64,000 nt of DNA from an uncultured Parvularculaceae bacterium (GTDB lineage: Bacteria > Pseudomonadota > Alphaproteobacteria > Caulobacterales > Parvularculaceae), in contig CAMYLZ010000025.1 of the NCBI GenBank assembly GCA_947259375.1, positions 1-64,000 on the forward strand, in the 5' to 3' direction. Positions 46,445-56,510 of this stretch are shown here, one piece after another; positions within the stretch are counted from its first letter, which is position 1, and each line of letters starts with the position of its first letter. The translations under genes and the position numbers were made by a program. The notes under the pieces were generated by a model that saw only the letters and a program-made list of their open reading frames with translations, was not told the origin of the DNA and ran no database searches.

Positions 46445-47821
46445 ATGGCGGAGGCTGATCGTCTGACTGGCGTATGGATGGGCAAAATGGCCGAGTTTTG
46501 TAGTTTGTTTCAACGAATTGGCGCGCGCGCGGTGCGGGCAGGGCTCGTTGTCCTGACGGCCGCCGCCAGCCTTTTGGGCGTAGCGCATGCGGCGCCGGAG
46601 CTGATTGGCGTGCGGTTCGGGCCGTCGGCGGAGGCAACGCGCATCGTTTTCGATCTCGCCGGCGGGCCGGAATATTCGGTTTCGGGCGATGATGACGGCG
46701 TGGGGCGGCTCTATGTGGAATTCGCTGCCCTCGAGCTTGAAAACGCCGATAAGGCCTTCCGGGCGGGGCAGGGGCATATCGCGCGCTATGGTTTTTCTGA
46801 ACGGCGCGGGTCCGTGCAGGCGGTGTTCGAATTTGGAAAAACAGCGAGAATCAAAGAGGTCTTCCTGCTGGAGCCGAGTGCTGGCGTCGCCAAGCACCGG
46901 CTGGTGGTGGACCTCGTTACCGCCGACAAGGAAGCATTTCTCGCCAGCCTGCCGGAGCGTTATGGGGACCTGACGCAAGTGATCGAGCAGGCGACGGCAC
47001 AGACTGATGCGCCGCTCGTGGTCTCGGCGGCGCCGCAAGCGGCGCTGCCGCCGACGCCGACCCGCAAGGAAGGGGCCGGCCCGGAAATCACCCCGGCGCC
47101 AGTCGAGACGCTGACCGTCGTGATCGATCCCGGCCATGGCGGCCGTGATCCGGGCGCGACCGGCCAGGACGGAACCCTCGAAAAAGTCGTCAATATGGCG
47201 GCGGCGACGGAACTGGCGAAGATCCTTGAAAAGCGCGGGCGTTATGATGTCGTTCTCACCCGCGATGGCGATGAAACCATCCGTCCCGACGAACGCGAAG
47301 CGCTGGCGCGAGAGGCGGGCGGCAAGAAGCTTTTCATCTCGTTGCATGCCGACGCAATTGATAAGCATGCGGTGCGCGGCGCTTCCGTCTATACGCTTTC
47401 CGACAAGGGGAGCGTGCGCTCGGCTCAGATTGCCAAATCACAGGGCGGCTATCATGTCTATGATATCGCCCTGAATGATTATGACAGTGTTGTCGGCGAT
47501 ATTCTATTCGACAAGGCGCAGGATACGACGCTGACCAATTCGTCAAAATTCGCCGCAAAGCTGATCGAGAATCTGACGGGCGTGACGCCGCTGCTTAACC
47601 GGTCGCATCGCAAAGGAAATTTGCGCGTTCTGCTCGCGGCGGACGTACCGGCCGTGCTGCTTGAAATGGCGTTTATTTCGAACGCGAAGGATGAGGTGAA
47701 TCTCAATTCAGCCGTCTGGCGGCGACGCACCATGACGGCGGTTGCCGACGCCATTGACGCCTATTTCGACGAACAGCAATTGCAACGCCATGCCGATGCG
47801 CGCGCCGGGGCGGCCCAATAG
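46445..47821 (+). CDS. amiC: N-acetylmuramoyl-L-alanine amidase with AMIN domain
   Basis: 458 residues from ATG 46445; ATGs at 46478 and 46487 are equally possible. A signal peptide (hydrophobic VLTAAASLLGVAHA) is followed by an AMIN domain (about residues 45-145) that targets septal wall or Tol/secretin-type partners, a Pro-rich linker, and an Amidase_3 catalytic domain (DPGHGGRDPGATG, ISLHADA, VLLEMAFISN). It cleaves cross-linked glycan peptides at division to separate daughter cells. PBP1A follows in the same direction, giving a cell-wall pair. Confidence 0.93.
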   Translation: MAEADRLTGVWMGKMAEFCSLFQRIGARAVRAGLVVLTAAASLLGVAHAAPELIGVRFGPSAEATRIVFDLAGGPEYSVSGDDDGVGRLYVEFAALELENADKAFRAGQGHIARYGFSERRGSVQAVFEFGKTARIKEVFLLEPSAGVAKHRLVVDLVTADKEAFLASLPERYGDLTQVIEQATAQTDAPLVVSAAPQAALPPTPTRKEGAGPEITPAPVETLTVVIDPGHGGRDPGATGQDGTLEKVVNMAAATELAKILEKRGRYDVVLTRDGDETIRPDEREALAREAGGKKLFISLHADAIDKHAVRGASVYTLSDKGSVRSAQIAKSQGGYHVYDIALNDYDSVVGDILFDKAQDTTLTNSSKFAAKLIENLTGVTPLLNRSHRKGNLRVLLAADVPAVLLEMAFISNAKDEVNLNSAVWRRRTMTAVADAIDAYFDEQQLQRHADARAGAAQ

Positions 47822-48014
47822 CAGCGGGCTTAGAGGCGACTTGTGGTTTGCGCCTCGATATCGGCCAATTTATGCGCTAGTAGTTGTGGCGAGTTTCTTT
47901 CAGGACGCCGGTTAACGCGGCGACAAGGGGCCTGAACAGATAATGGGGTGGCGGCATATTTGGGTCGCCTTGGGGTAAACGGGCTGTGAGCAAAGACTGT
48001 TAGCGTAAATTGCA

Positions 48015-51000
48015 ATGAACGATCACAACGACGACAAGCCGCAACGCACGCCGCCGACAAAGATTGGCCATCTGTCATTTACCGATGCGCCTGAGCCGGT
48101 TGGCGCGCCGGACGACCGTTCGCCAGTTGGTGAAATCGAGTCTGATGACGCCGCCGCGTCCGCAGGCGAGGCTGAGCGTGGCCATGAGGCGTTGGGGGAT
48201 GACGCGCTTGTTGAGGAGGCTTCGAGCGAGGACCGGCTACGCGGAGAGATTAAAGAAGAGGCCGCATCGCCTCTGTGGGTCGGTAAAATGGAGCCGGAAT
48301 CGGCGGAACCTGAAAATGCCGAGCCGGAAATGACCCCACCGGAAACACCAGAATCCGCAAATGCAGAATCCGAACTGCCAGAGCCGGAAATAAACGAACC
48401 GGAAACGCTTGAACTTGGCGAAGACGAAATCCATGGCTCGCCACATGCGTCGCCGGTTGAGGATGAACACTCATTTCAGCATCACGAGGAATATGGCGAC
48501 CCCGGCGAGGATGAGGCGAGCGGGGAAGTCTTCGCGGCGGCGCCGGACCCGGATCATGCGGATGATGACGGCGAACTGGTGCTCGGCGAAGAGGATGAAG
48601 CGGCGCAATCAGCACCCCTTGCAGCGCCGGCGCGCCGCGTTTCGCGCGAACCCGTTGACGCGCCGAAGCCGAAGCAGCGCGCGCGTGGAAATGGCGACGG
48701 CGATGGCGGGAACAACCGCGCGGGCAATGGCGGCGGGGGCTTTTTCGGCGGTATGCTAAGATTTATCGGCTTTGGCTTTGCGGTGGCGGCGCTTGGCGTG
48801 GTCGGCGTTGCTGGCGTTGCGGCGTGGTATATTAACGAGCTCAACAAAAATCTTCCGGACTACCAGCAGCTTGCAGAATATGCGCCGCCAGTGACAACCC
48901 GCGTATATGCCGGGGACGGATCACTGGTCGCCGAATTTGCGCGGGAACGGCGCTTATTCGTGCCGATCGAGTCGATGCCGGATCACGTGAAATATGCGTT
49001 TGTTTCGGCAGAGGACAAGTCGTTTTACGAGCATAACGGTATTGATTTTCGCGGAATTACCCGCGCGCAGATTTCGAATGTTGGCAATATCCTGCGCGGG
49101 CGGCGGCTGGAGGGCGGTTCGACCATTACGCAACAGGTCGCAAAGAACTTTCTGCTGACTAGCGAACAGAAGATCGAACGCAAGCTGCGTGAAATGCTGA
49201 TCGCGCGAAAGATGGAGCGCACCTACACCAAGGATCATATTCTTGAGCTCTATCTGAATGAGATCTATCTCGGTAATCGCTCCTATGGCGTTGCGGCGGC
49301 GGCGCTCAACTACTTTGATAAATCGCTCTTGGATCTGACGATTGCGGAGGCTGCGTATCTTGCCGCGATCACTAAAGGGCCGAGCAATTATCATCCAATC
49401 AATCATGAAGAGCGCGCTGTCACTCGCCGGAATTGGGTGATTGGCCGGCTGCTCGCCGACGGACGCATCACCGAAGAAGAAGCGCGCGATGCGCAAAGCC
49501 AGCCGCTGGGCGCTGATATTGCGCCGCCGCTCGGCGCACGCGACTGGACCATGGAATATTTCGCCGAGGAAGTCCGTAAGCAGATTGTCGATCTTTACGG
49601 CGTTGAGGCGCTTTACGATGGCGGGCTCGCGGTGCGGACGTCCGTTGATCCGCATTTGCAGAAAAAAGCCGGGGAGGCGCTGCGCCGCTGGCTTGTCGCT
49701 TATGATATGCGCCATGGCTGGCGCGGTCCCTTGTCCAAGATCGAATTGGGCGATGCGTGGATCGAAACGCTCGGGGAGGAAGTCGAAGCGTTGCGTAAGA
49801 CCCGCAAGGTGTCTGACGATATGGCGCCCTGGCGGCCTGCCGTGGTGCTGTCGGTTTCCGACGCAGCGGCGCGCATCGGTTTTCCGGATGGCGCAGAAGC
49901 GGATATCCCGGTCGAGCTTCTCTGGTGGGCGCGCGATTATGTTTCGGCCAATAGTCTCGGCGAAGAAGTCAACGCTGCGTCAGATGTCCTCTCGGCGGGC
50001 GATGTCGTTTATGTCGAGAAATATCTTGAGGCGCGGCTGCCGAAAAAAGATCCGGATGCGGAGGGCGAAGGCCGCCCGGCGCCGGAGAGCGCCTATGCGC
50101 TGCGCCAAGCGCCGGCGGTCAATGGCGGGCTGATCGCCATGGACCCCCATACGGGCCGGGTGCTCGCCATGGTCGGCGGCTTTTCGTTCCAAATGTCGGA
50201 ATTCAATCGCGCCGTGCAGGCTGAACGCCAGCCGGGCTCGACATTCAAACCCTTTGTTTACTCGGTGGCGCTCGACAGCGGTTACAACCCGTCTTCGATC
50301 GTGCTTGACGCGCCCTTCGTCGCGCCGAGCCTCGATAGCTGGTACAAGCCGGGCAATTATATTGAAGGGCGCTATTACGGTCCGTCGACGCTGCGGCTCG
50401 GTATTGAGCAATCGCGCAACGCCATGACCGCACGGCTTGCACAAGATCTCGGCATTGGCCGTATCCTCGAATATGTCAATCGTTTCAAGCTTTCCGACAG
50501 ATTGCCGCGCGAATTGGCGATTTCCTTGGGGGCTGGCGAGACGACACTGATGCGCATCACCGCCGGTTATTCGGTATTCGTCAATGGCGGCAAAGGCGTG
50601 GAGCCGGTGCTGATCGACCGGATCCAGGATCGGACGGGCAAGACTATTTACAAGCGCGACCAACGCCAATGCCCGACCTGCGACGCTGAATTCTGGTCGG
50701 AACAGGCGGAACCGCAATTGGCTGATACGCGCCGCCAGGTGATGGATCCGCGCACCGCCTATCAGATCACGTCGATCCTCGAAGGCGTCGTCATCCGCGG
50801 CACAGGGACGGCGGTGCGCCGCGCCAGCCGCAAGCCGATCGCGGGCAAGACCGGCACCACAAATGATTACAAGGATGCGTGGTTTGTCGGCTTCTCACCG
50901 GACCTTGCCGCGGGGGTCTATGTGGGCTTCGACATGCCGCAGACGCTGGGGCAGGGCGAAGCAGGCGGCAAGGTCGCCGCGCCGATCTTTGCGGATTTCA

Positions 51001-51242
51001 TGGTCGAGGCGCTCAAAGACGATGCCGGCATTCCATTCCGGGTGCCGTCCGGCGTGCGTCTGGTGCGGGTCAATGCCAAAACCGGCAAACCGGCGGGGCC
51101 GGGTGATTCAAATGTCATCCTTGAAGCGTTCAAAGGTGATGATGTGCCGGGCGCCGACCGCCTCCAGGACTTCAATATCGATCTCTTGAGCGCCGCCCCG
51201 CGCGGCGAAGAGGAAGAAGAAGACCTCAACGGCCTTTACTAG
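48015..51242 (+). CDS. mrcA: Penicillin-binding protein 1A with acidic N-terminal extension
   Basis: 1075 residues, about 250 longer than most PBP1A. Residues 1-240 are cytoplasmic, very acidic, Pro/Glu-rich with repeated AEPE-like units (95-135). A Gly-rich stretch leads to one membrane helix (about 248-272). The glycosyltransferase 51 domain has AEDKSFYEHNGID and GGSTITQQVAKN; the transpeptidase has the SxxK serine in PGSTFKP, SRN, and GKTGTTND. An OB-like insert lies between. It polymerises and cross-links peptidoglycan. The C-terminus is again acidic (EEEEEDLNGLY). Confidence 0.95.
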   Translation: MNDHNDDKPQRTPPTKIGHLSFTDAPEPVGAPDDRSPVGEIESDDAAASAGEAERGHEALGDDALVEEASSEDRLRGEIKEEAASPLWVGKMEPESAEPENAEPEMTPPETPESANAESELPEPEINEPETLELGEDEIHGSPHASPVEDEHSFQHHEEYGDPGEDEASGEVFAAAPDPDHADDDGELVLGEEDEAAQSAPLAAPARRVSREPVDAPKPKQRARGNGDGDGGNNRAGNGGGGFFGGMLRFIGFGFAVAALGVVGVAGVAAWYINELNKNLPDYQQLAEYAPPVTTRVYAGDGSLVAEFARERRLFVPIESMPDHVKYAFVSAEDKSFYEHNGIDFRGITRAQISNVGNILRGRRLEGGSTITQQVAKNFLLTSEQKIERKLREMLIARKMERTYTKDHILELYLNEIYLGNRSYGVAAAALNYFDKSLLDLTIAEAAYLAAITKGPSNYHPINHEERAVTRRNWVIGRLLADGRITEEEARDAQSQPLGADIAPPLGARDWTMEYFAEEVRKQIVDLYGVEALYDGGLAVRTSVDPHLQKKAGEALRRWLVAYDMRHGWRGPLSKIELGDAWIETLGEEVEALRKTRKVSDDMAPWRPAVVLSVSDAAARIGFPDGAEADIPVELLWWARDYVSANSLGEEVNAASDVLSAGDVVYVEKYLEARLPKKDPDAEGEGRPAPESAYALRQAPAVNGGLIAMDPHTGRVLAMVGGFSFQMSEFNRAVQAERQPGSTFKPFVYSVALDSGYNPSSIVLDAPFVAPSLDSWYKPGNYIEGRYYGPSTLRLGIEQSRNAMTARLAQDLGIGRILEYVNRFKLSDRLPRELAISLGAGETTLMRITAGYSVFVNGGKGVEPVLIDRIQDRTGKTIYKRDQRQCPTCDAEFWSEQAEPQLADTRRQVMDPRTAYQITSILEGVVIRGTGTAVRRASRKPIAGKTGTTNDYKDAWFVGFSPDLAAGVYVGFDMPQTLGQGEAGGKVAAPIFADFMVEALKDDAGIPFRVPSGVRLVRVNAKTGKPAGPGDSNVILEAFKGDDVPGADRLQDFNIDLLSAAPRGEEEEEDLNGLY

Positions 51243-51326
51243 TTCGGCGACAATGAATACGAACACGGGCCCGGCGCTTGGGGCTTGTTGATCCCGCGCC
51301 GGCGCATCAGTGCAGGAGACATTCCC

Positions 51327-52434
51327 ATGCGCGCGGAAATGGAAGCGCTTGTCGGTGAAATCAAGCAGTCGGTCGAACTGCTGAGGAGGCGTCTTTGACT
51401 GGGATAAGGCGCAAAAAGAGCTAGGCGAGTTAAACGCCAAGGCTGAAGATCCGCATCTCTGGGACAATCCGGAAGAAGCCCAGGCGCTGATGCAAAAACG
51501 CACGGCGCTGGTAAGCCAGATGAATGCGGTCGGCGAAATTCAGAGCGAACTGGACGATCTCGTCGAGCTTGCGGCGCTTGCCGCCGAAGAGGATGACGAC
51601 GATAGCCTCGATGAAACGCAAGAGCTGATGGCGGCGTTGCACAAGCGCGCAGCCAAAGCCGAGATCGAGGCGCTTCTCTCCGGCGAGGCGGACGCGAATG
51701 ACTGCTTTGTCGAAATTCACCCTGGCGCGGGCGGCACTGAATCTAACGACTGGGCGTCGATGCTGTTGCGCATGTATGTGCGCTGGGCGAAAGCGCGCAG
51801 CTATAAAGTCGATGTTATTGAGGAGCAGCCGGGCGAAGAAGCGGGGATCAAATCGGCAACCATTCAGGTCAAAGGGCATAACGCTTATGGCTGGCTGAAG
51901 ACCGAGTCTGGCGTGCACAGGCTGGTTCGTATTTCGCCATTTGATTCCAATGCGCGCCGGCATACGTCATTCGCTTCGGTCTGGGTTTATCCGGTCGTTG
52001 ACGATAATATCGATATCGACGTCAATGAAAGCGATTGCCGCGTTGATACATTCCGCGCGTCTGGCGCTGGCGGACAGCATGTGAACACCACCGACTCGGC
52101 TGTGCGCATCACGCATATTCCGACCGGCATCGTCGTGCAGTGCCAGAATGAGCGCTCGCAGCACAAGAACCGCGCGACCTGCTGGAACATGCTCAAAGCG
52201 CGGCTGTATGAACAGGAGCTGCAAAAACGCGAGGAAGCAGCGCAGGCAGAGGCGGAATCAAAGACGGATATCGGTTGGGGCCACCAGATCCGCTCTTATG
52301 TGCTGCAACCCTATCAGATGGTGAAGGATCTGCGCACGCAGGTTGAAAAGCCGGACCCCGATGCGGTCCTAGGCGGCGCATTGGATGATTTCATGAATGC
52401 CGCGCTTGCTCAGCGCGTTGGCGGCGACGCTTAA
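51327..52434 (+). CDS. prfB: Peptide chain release factor 2, with programmed +1 frameshift
   Basis: Two frames joined: 51327-51395 and 51397-52434, 368 residues. Frame 1 reads 23 codons ([14 protein letters not shown]...) to CTT-TGA at 51393-51398, preceded by AGGAGG (51384-51389). The +1 slip on CTT TGA C continues in [12 protein letters not shown], the normal RF2 sequence. This is the known autoregulatory site: low RF2 favours slippage at its own UGA. The peptidyl-hydrolysis motif is GAGGQHVN and the stop-recognition tripeptide is SPF (ISPFDSN). AGGAG precedes the ATG. It is not a pseudogene. Confidence 0.96.
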
Positions 52435-53032
52435 TCCCCGACATTAAGGGCGCGCTTTTCACTTTAAGGCGCGGCCGCGTTCTTGCCGCCTGTGCGGCGT
52501 CGATCCTCCGAATACGCACGACTTCGCAAGTGCGGCGAGCATACGCTTGCTCGCGCGGAGCATGACCGGCTACAGAAATTAGGATTTTGTTAATAAAGGT
52601 TACCAAAACGTTTAAAAGTGAATATGGTTAATGCGGGTTTTGGTTGACGCTGCGCGCATCCTGTTATTCGATAGTCCTTGTAGGTACTATCCCATCTTTG
52701 TACCGATGAATGGATTGTTTAACCAAGCACGGAGCAAAAATTCTGATACGAGTTTGAACGAAGGAACATAAATCCCGGACCACGCAACAGAACACATTCG
52801 GAAAAGATAGCGAAAACTGGCAAGCTGGCTAGGGATTGATGGAAGCGCGCGAGGATAGCGATATCCTCGCGCGTTTTGCGCTTAATGGGTGCGGAGTTTT
52901 AGGGCGCTTTTCGTCAGGGCGCTGCCGGCAAGGTTCAATGAAATCCCGGCTCAGGCATCGGGCGCTGCACGCTGATTTGATCTTGTGCGCGATTTTCGCC
53001 AATGTCGCCGGAAAATTTTGGGAGGTGCATCA
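52435..53032 (+). other. Long intergenic region with candidate small RNA or leader
   Basis: About 600 bases without a gene. Bases 52580-52640 are AT-rich; TTGACG at 52644-52649 could be a -35 box, with a poor -10 (TTCGAT) 17 bases on. From there the sequence runs to a strong terminator at 52846-52877. A small hairpin GGTAC...GTACC lies near 52685-52705. A further 155 bases separate the terminator from the abgT start. Either an independent small RNA or an abgT leader ending in a regulated terminator would fit. Confidence 0.45.
52846..52877 (+). terminator. Strong orphan intrinsic terminator
   Basis: A perfect 12 bp stem: CGCGCGAGGATA (52846-52857), GCGA tetraloop of the GNRA type, TATCCTCGCGCG (52862-52873), then TTTT. 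It is 412 bases after prfB and ahead of abgT, so no annotated gene ends at it. Confidence 0.8.
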
Positions 53033-54619
53033 ATGGCGAATGCAAGTGCAAACGCAGCCACAGCCGATACGCAAAAAGGCGTTCTCGGATGGATCGAGCG
53101 GACCGGCAACAGGTTGCCGGACCCGGTCTTCATTTTCTTTTACCTGATCCTCGTGCTTGTCGCGGTCAGCATCGTCGCCGGCCTGTTCGGCTATTCCGCG
53201 CCGCATCCGACGCTGAAGGTCGAGGGCACGGGCGAACCGCAGATCATTACCGCCGTCAGCCTTTTGTCGGCGGAAAATATCCAGCGGCTGTGGGTCGACA
53301 TGCCGGCGACCTTCACGCACTTCCATCCGCTCGGCTATGTTCTGGTTGTGATGCTCGGCGCCGGAGTCGCCGAACGCACCGGGCTTTTTGGCACGGCGAT
53401 GCGCGCGGCGGTGCGCCGGGCGCCGAAGTTCCTGTTGACGCCGATGGTCGCGCTTGTCGCCATGGTCGGCAACCTCGCGGCCGATGCAGCCTACGTTGTG
53501 CTGATCCCGCTTGCGGGCGTTTTATTTGCGGCGGCGGGCCGGCATCCGATAGCCGGTATTGCGGCGGCCTTTGCCGGCGTTTCCGGCGGGTTTTCCGCAA
53601 ACCTCCTGCCGGGCCAGCTCGATGCGCTGCTTTTCGGCATCACCGAGGCGGCGGCGGAGTCGATCGTGCCTTCGTGGGACGCGAATATCGCCGGTAACTG
53701 GTTTTTCATCCTGGCGATGACGTTTTTGTTCCTGCCGGTGATCTGGTTCGTCACTGATCGCATCGTTGAGCCGCGCATGGGCGCCTACAAACCCGAAGGC
53801 CCGGCTGGCGAGATGATCAAGGATGGCGACAAGCCATTGACGCCGGAGCAGAAAAAAGGCCTCGCACGGGCCGGCTTTGCCGGGATCGCCGTTTGCGCCT
53901 TGTGGCTGTTCTTCACGATCGGGCCGGGAACGCCGCTGATCGATGAGGCGGCGAAGCCTGAAGCGCGCCTGTCGCCATTCTACAAGTCGCTGGTCGCCGC
54001 ATTTTTCATCCTGTTCCTCGCCGCCGGCTGGGTCTATGGCAAGACGGCAGGCACCGTCACAGGCCATCGCGATATCGTTCGTATGATGGCCGAAGCGATG
54101 GGCGATCTTGCCTATTATCTCGTGCTGGCATTCGCCGCGGCGCATTTCGTCGCCATGTTCGCCTGGTCCAATCTCGGGTTGATTTTCGCGGTGCAGGGCG
54201 CGGCGGGGATCGAGGCGCTGGGCATGCCGATGCCGGTGACGCTGGCCTTGTTGGTGTTGCTGACCGGTGTGGTGAACCTTTTTGTCGGGTCCGCCAGCGC
54301 AAAATGGGCGCTTTTGGCGCCAGTGCTAATCCCGATGCTGATGCTGCTCAACGTGTCGCCGGAGATGACCACCGCAGCTTATCGGGTGGGCGACTCTGCG
54401 ACCAACATCATCACGCCGCTGATGGTTTATTTCCCGTTGATCCTTACCTTCTGCCAGCGCTGGCGTAAGGATTTCGGCCTTGGCAGCCTGACGGCGACGA
54501 TGATCCCGTATTCGGTCTTCCTGATGATCGGCGGCCTTGTGCTGGTCATGGCCTGGGTCGTGCTCGGCCTGCCGTTGGGGCCGGGCGCCGGGCTCGAATA
54601 CACGCTGCCGACGGAGTAG
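53033..54619 (+). CDS. AbgT-family transporter
   Basis: 528 residues with about 11-12 membrane helices. It opens GWIERTGNRLPDPVFIFFYL, and ends with GDSATNIITPLMVYFPLILTF, both AbgT signatures. Family members import p-aminobenzoyl-glutamate or expel sulfonamides; which applies here is unknown. The ATG at 53033 has GGGAGG upstream. It ends at a bidirectional terminator shared with cobS. It stands where cobT is often found in related genomes. Confidence 0.9.
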   Translation: MANASANAATADTQKGVLGWIERTGNRLPDPVFIFFYLILVLVAVSIVAGLFGYSAPHPTLKVEGTGEPQIITAVSLLSAENIQRLWVDMPATFTHFHPLGYVLVVMLGAGVAERTGLFGTAMRAAVRRAPKFLLTPMVALVAMVGNLAADAAYVVLIPLAGVLFAAAGRHPIAGIAAAFAGVSGGFSANLLPGQLDALLFGITEAAAESIVPSWDANIAGNWFFILAMTFLFLPVIWFVTDRIVEPRMGAYKPEGPAGEMIKDGDKPLTPEQKKGLARAGFAGIAVCALWLFFTIGPGTPLIDEAAKPEARLSPFYKSLVAAFFILFLAAGWVYGKTAGTVTGHRDIVRMMAEAMGDLAYYLVLAFAAAHFVAMFAWSNLGLIFAVQGAAGIEALGMPMPVTLALLVLLTGVVNLFVGSASAKWALLAPVLIPMLMLLNVSPEMTTAAYRVGDSATNIITPLMVYFPLILTFCQRWRKDFGLGSLTATMIPYSVFLMIGGLVLVMAWVVLGLPLGPGAGLEYTLPTE

Positions 54620-54627
54620 CGCGAATG

Positions 54628-54664
54628 AAAAAAAAGCGCGCCGCTTTCGGGCGGCGCGCTTTTA
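54628..54664. terminator. Bidirectional terminator between abgT and cobS
   Basis: A8, then AGCGCGCCGC (54635-54644), loop TTTCGG, GCGGCGCGCT (54651-54660), then TTTT including the stem's last T. The perfect 10 bp stem flanked by A and T runs serves both convergent genes. Confidence 0.9.
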
Positions 54665-54686
54665 TTCTCGCATCTCGATTTGCTTG

Positions 54687-55676
54687 TCAGGCGACGCTGA
54701 CCTGCGGCGCGGCTTCGGGCAGATCCTCCCCAAAGGCGCGCTGATAGAACTCCGCGACTGTCGGGCGTTCCAGCTCGTCGCATTTGTTGAGGAATGTTAC
54801 CCGGAAAGCGTAGCCGATATTCTGGAAGATTTCGGCGTTCTGCGCCCAGGTGATGACCGTACGCGGGCTCATCACCGTGGAAATGTCGCCAGCGATGAAG
54901 GCGTTGCGGGTCATGTCGGCGACGCGCACCATGGCGTCGATGGCTTTGCGGCCTTCCTCGGAATTGTAGAGCGGCGCTTTTGCGACGACGATCGCCGCTT
55001 CTTCGTCATGCTCAAGATAATTCAGTGTCGTGACGATTGACCAGCGGTCCATCTGACCCTGGTTGATCTGCTGCGTGCCGTGATAAAGCCCGGTGGTGTC
55101 GCCAAGCCCGATCGTGTTGGTGGTGGCGAACAGGCGGAACCACGGGTTCGGCGTCAACACCTTGTTCTGATCGAGCAGGGTGAGGCGGCCTTTCGCTTCG
55201 AGAACGCGCTGGATGACGAACATCACATCCGGCCGGCCGGCGTCATATTCGTCAAAGACGAGCGCGACCGGGCGTTGAAACGCCCAAGGCAGGATGCCTT
55301 CCTTGAATGCGGTCACCTGAACGCCGTTCTCAACGACGATAGCATCCTTGCCGATTAGGTCGATGCGGCTCACATGGCTGTCGAGATTGACCCGGATGCA
55401 CGGCCAGTTAAGGCGCGAGGCGACTTGCTCGATATGGGTCGACTTGCCGGTGCCGTGATAGCCTTGCACCATGACCCGGCGATTATGCGCGAAGCCCGCG
55501 AGGATCGACAGAGTCGTTTCCGGATCGAAGCGATAAGCCTCGTCCGCCGGGGGGACATATTCATTCGGGCTCTCAAACGCCGGAACGTCGAGATCGATAT
55601 TTACGCCGAAGACCTTCCGCGCTGAAACGGTCTTGGTCGGCTTTTCCGGAAACGCATCGTCAGAAATCACGGACAT
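54687..55676 (-). CDS. cobS: Cobaltochelatase subunit CobS
   Basis: 329 residues, AAA+ ATPase. With CobT it drives cobalt insertion into hydrogenobyrinate diamide by CobN in aerobic cobalamin synthesis. Walker A is [13 protein letters not shown], Walker [11 protein letters not shown], sensor [12 protein letters not shown]. The N-terminal ~50 residues match the CobS leader segment ([13 protein letters not shown]). CobT usually follows directly but is missing here; the strand ends at the shared terminator. The J-domain gene precedes it, as in many alphaproteobacteria. Confidence 0.95.
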   Translation of the reverse strand: MSVISDDAFPEKPTKTVSARKVFGVNIDLDVPAFESPNEYVPPADEAYRFDPETTLSILAGFAHNRRVMVQGYHGTGKSTHIEQVASRLNWPCIRVNLDSHVSRIDLIGKDAIVVENGVQVTAFKEGILPWAFQRPVALVFDEYDAGRPDVMFVIQRVLEAKGRLTLLDQNKVLTPNPWFRLFATTNTIGLGDTTGLYHGTQQINQGQMDRWSIVTTLNYLEHDEEAAIVVAKAPLYNSEEGRKAIDAMVRVADMTRNAFIAGDISTVMSPRTVITWAQNAEIFQNIGYAFRVTFLNKCDELERPTVAEFYQRAFGEDLPEAAPQVSVA

Positions 55677-55798
55677 GAGGTTTGTCTTACTCGTTTTTGC
55701 AGGGCGCTGTTAAGCGGGCCGCAATGGCGGGCCGGCCCGATTTCGCCGGAACCTCGCCCGAAAGCGGCCCTGAGACAAGGGTTCTTGGCGCCTAACCG

Positions 55799-56437
55799 TC
55801 AGAGAAACTGCGCTTTCTTGAGAATCTGATGCGCCTTGACCACCTCGGTCAACTGCTCCTCGGCGCTGCGGTCGCCGCCATTGGAATCCGGGTGGAAGCG
55901 GCGCAATAGCTCCGCATAACGCCTGCGGATGTCGCCGGATGGCGCGGCATAGGGCAGGGCCAGCGTATCGAAGGCGTTCACCTGCAGCTTGGTCAGCCGC
56001 TTGCCGCCGCGATAATGGCCGCGAGCTTCGGTCTGGATTTTGGCTTCCTTGCCCACGAGGCCAAAGGCGTCGTCCATATCGGCCGGGCCGCGGGCATTGG
56101 CGGCGGCGCGGGCGCGGTCGTTCTTACCCATCGACCAGGTCGGCCGGTCGCCATATTGGCTCGCCTGACGGACTTTGGCCGCCTCGTCATCGGACAGGCC
56201 GTCGAAATAATTCCAGTTGCGATTATGCTCGCGGGCATGCTGCAGGCAGAGCCAGATCCGCTCGCGCGGATCGCGCGGGGATTTGGGCAGGCTGCACGCC
56301 GCCTTGCTGTCGCAATCGTCGGCCGCACAGGTCTGGTCGCCCGGATCCTCAAATGCGGTTTTGGGTTTCTTCTCTTTGCCAGGCGGCTTGACCCGGATGT
56401 CGAAGCCGAGCCGCGGTTTGTATTTTTTCTGCGTCAT
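55799..56437 (-). CDS. J-domain protein upstream of cobS
   Basis: 212 residues from the ATG at 56437 (MTQKKYKPRLGFDIRVK). The middle contains CAADDCDSKAACSLP, a possible metal-binding cysteine cluster, and WNYFDGLSDDEAAK. The C-terminus is a DnaJ J-domain with its HPD in RRFHPDSNGGDRS, without the G/F and zinc-finger parts of full DnaJ. It would recruit DnaK to an unknown client. It is divergent from the bolA-like gene. Confidence 0.87.
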   Translation of the reverse strand: MTQKKYKPRLGFDIRVKPPGKEKKPKTAFEDPGDQTCAADDCDSKAACSLPKSPRDPRERIWLCLQHAREHNRNWNYFDGLSDDEAAKVRQASQYGDRPTWSMGKNDRARAAANARGPADMDDAFGLVGKEAKIQTEARGHYRGGKRLTKLQVNAFDTLALPYAAPSGDIRRRYAELLRRFHPDSNGGDRSAEEQLTEVVKAHQILKKAQFL

Positions 56438-56510
56438 GCAGTGCAATATGGGGCGGCTCGCGTCTTGACACAATCTTGACGAATAGGCTTGTTACGGGTT
56501 GTGTGCGGCC

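Noticed and set aside
51396-51398. In-frame TGA early in prfB suggesting a pseudogene
   Set aside because: It is the standard programmed frameshift stop, with AGGAGG and CTT TGA C in place and an intact downstream frame.
52589-52632. CtrA sites in the AT-rich region before abgT
   Set aside because: The TTAA words there are separated by 12 bases or lack the second half; none fits TTAA-N7-TTAA.
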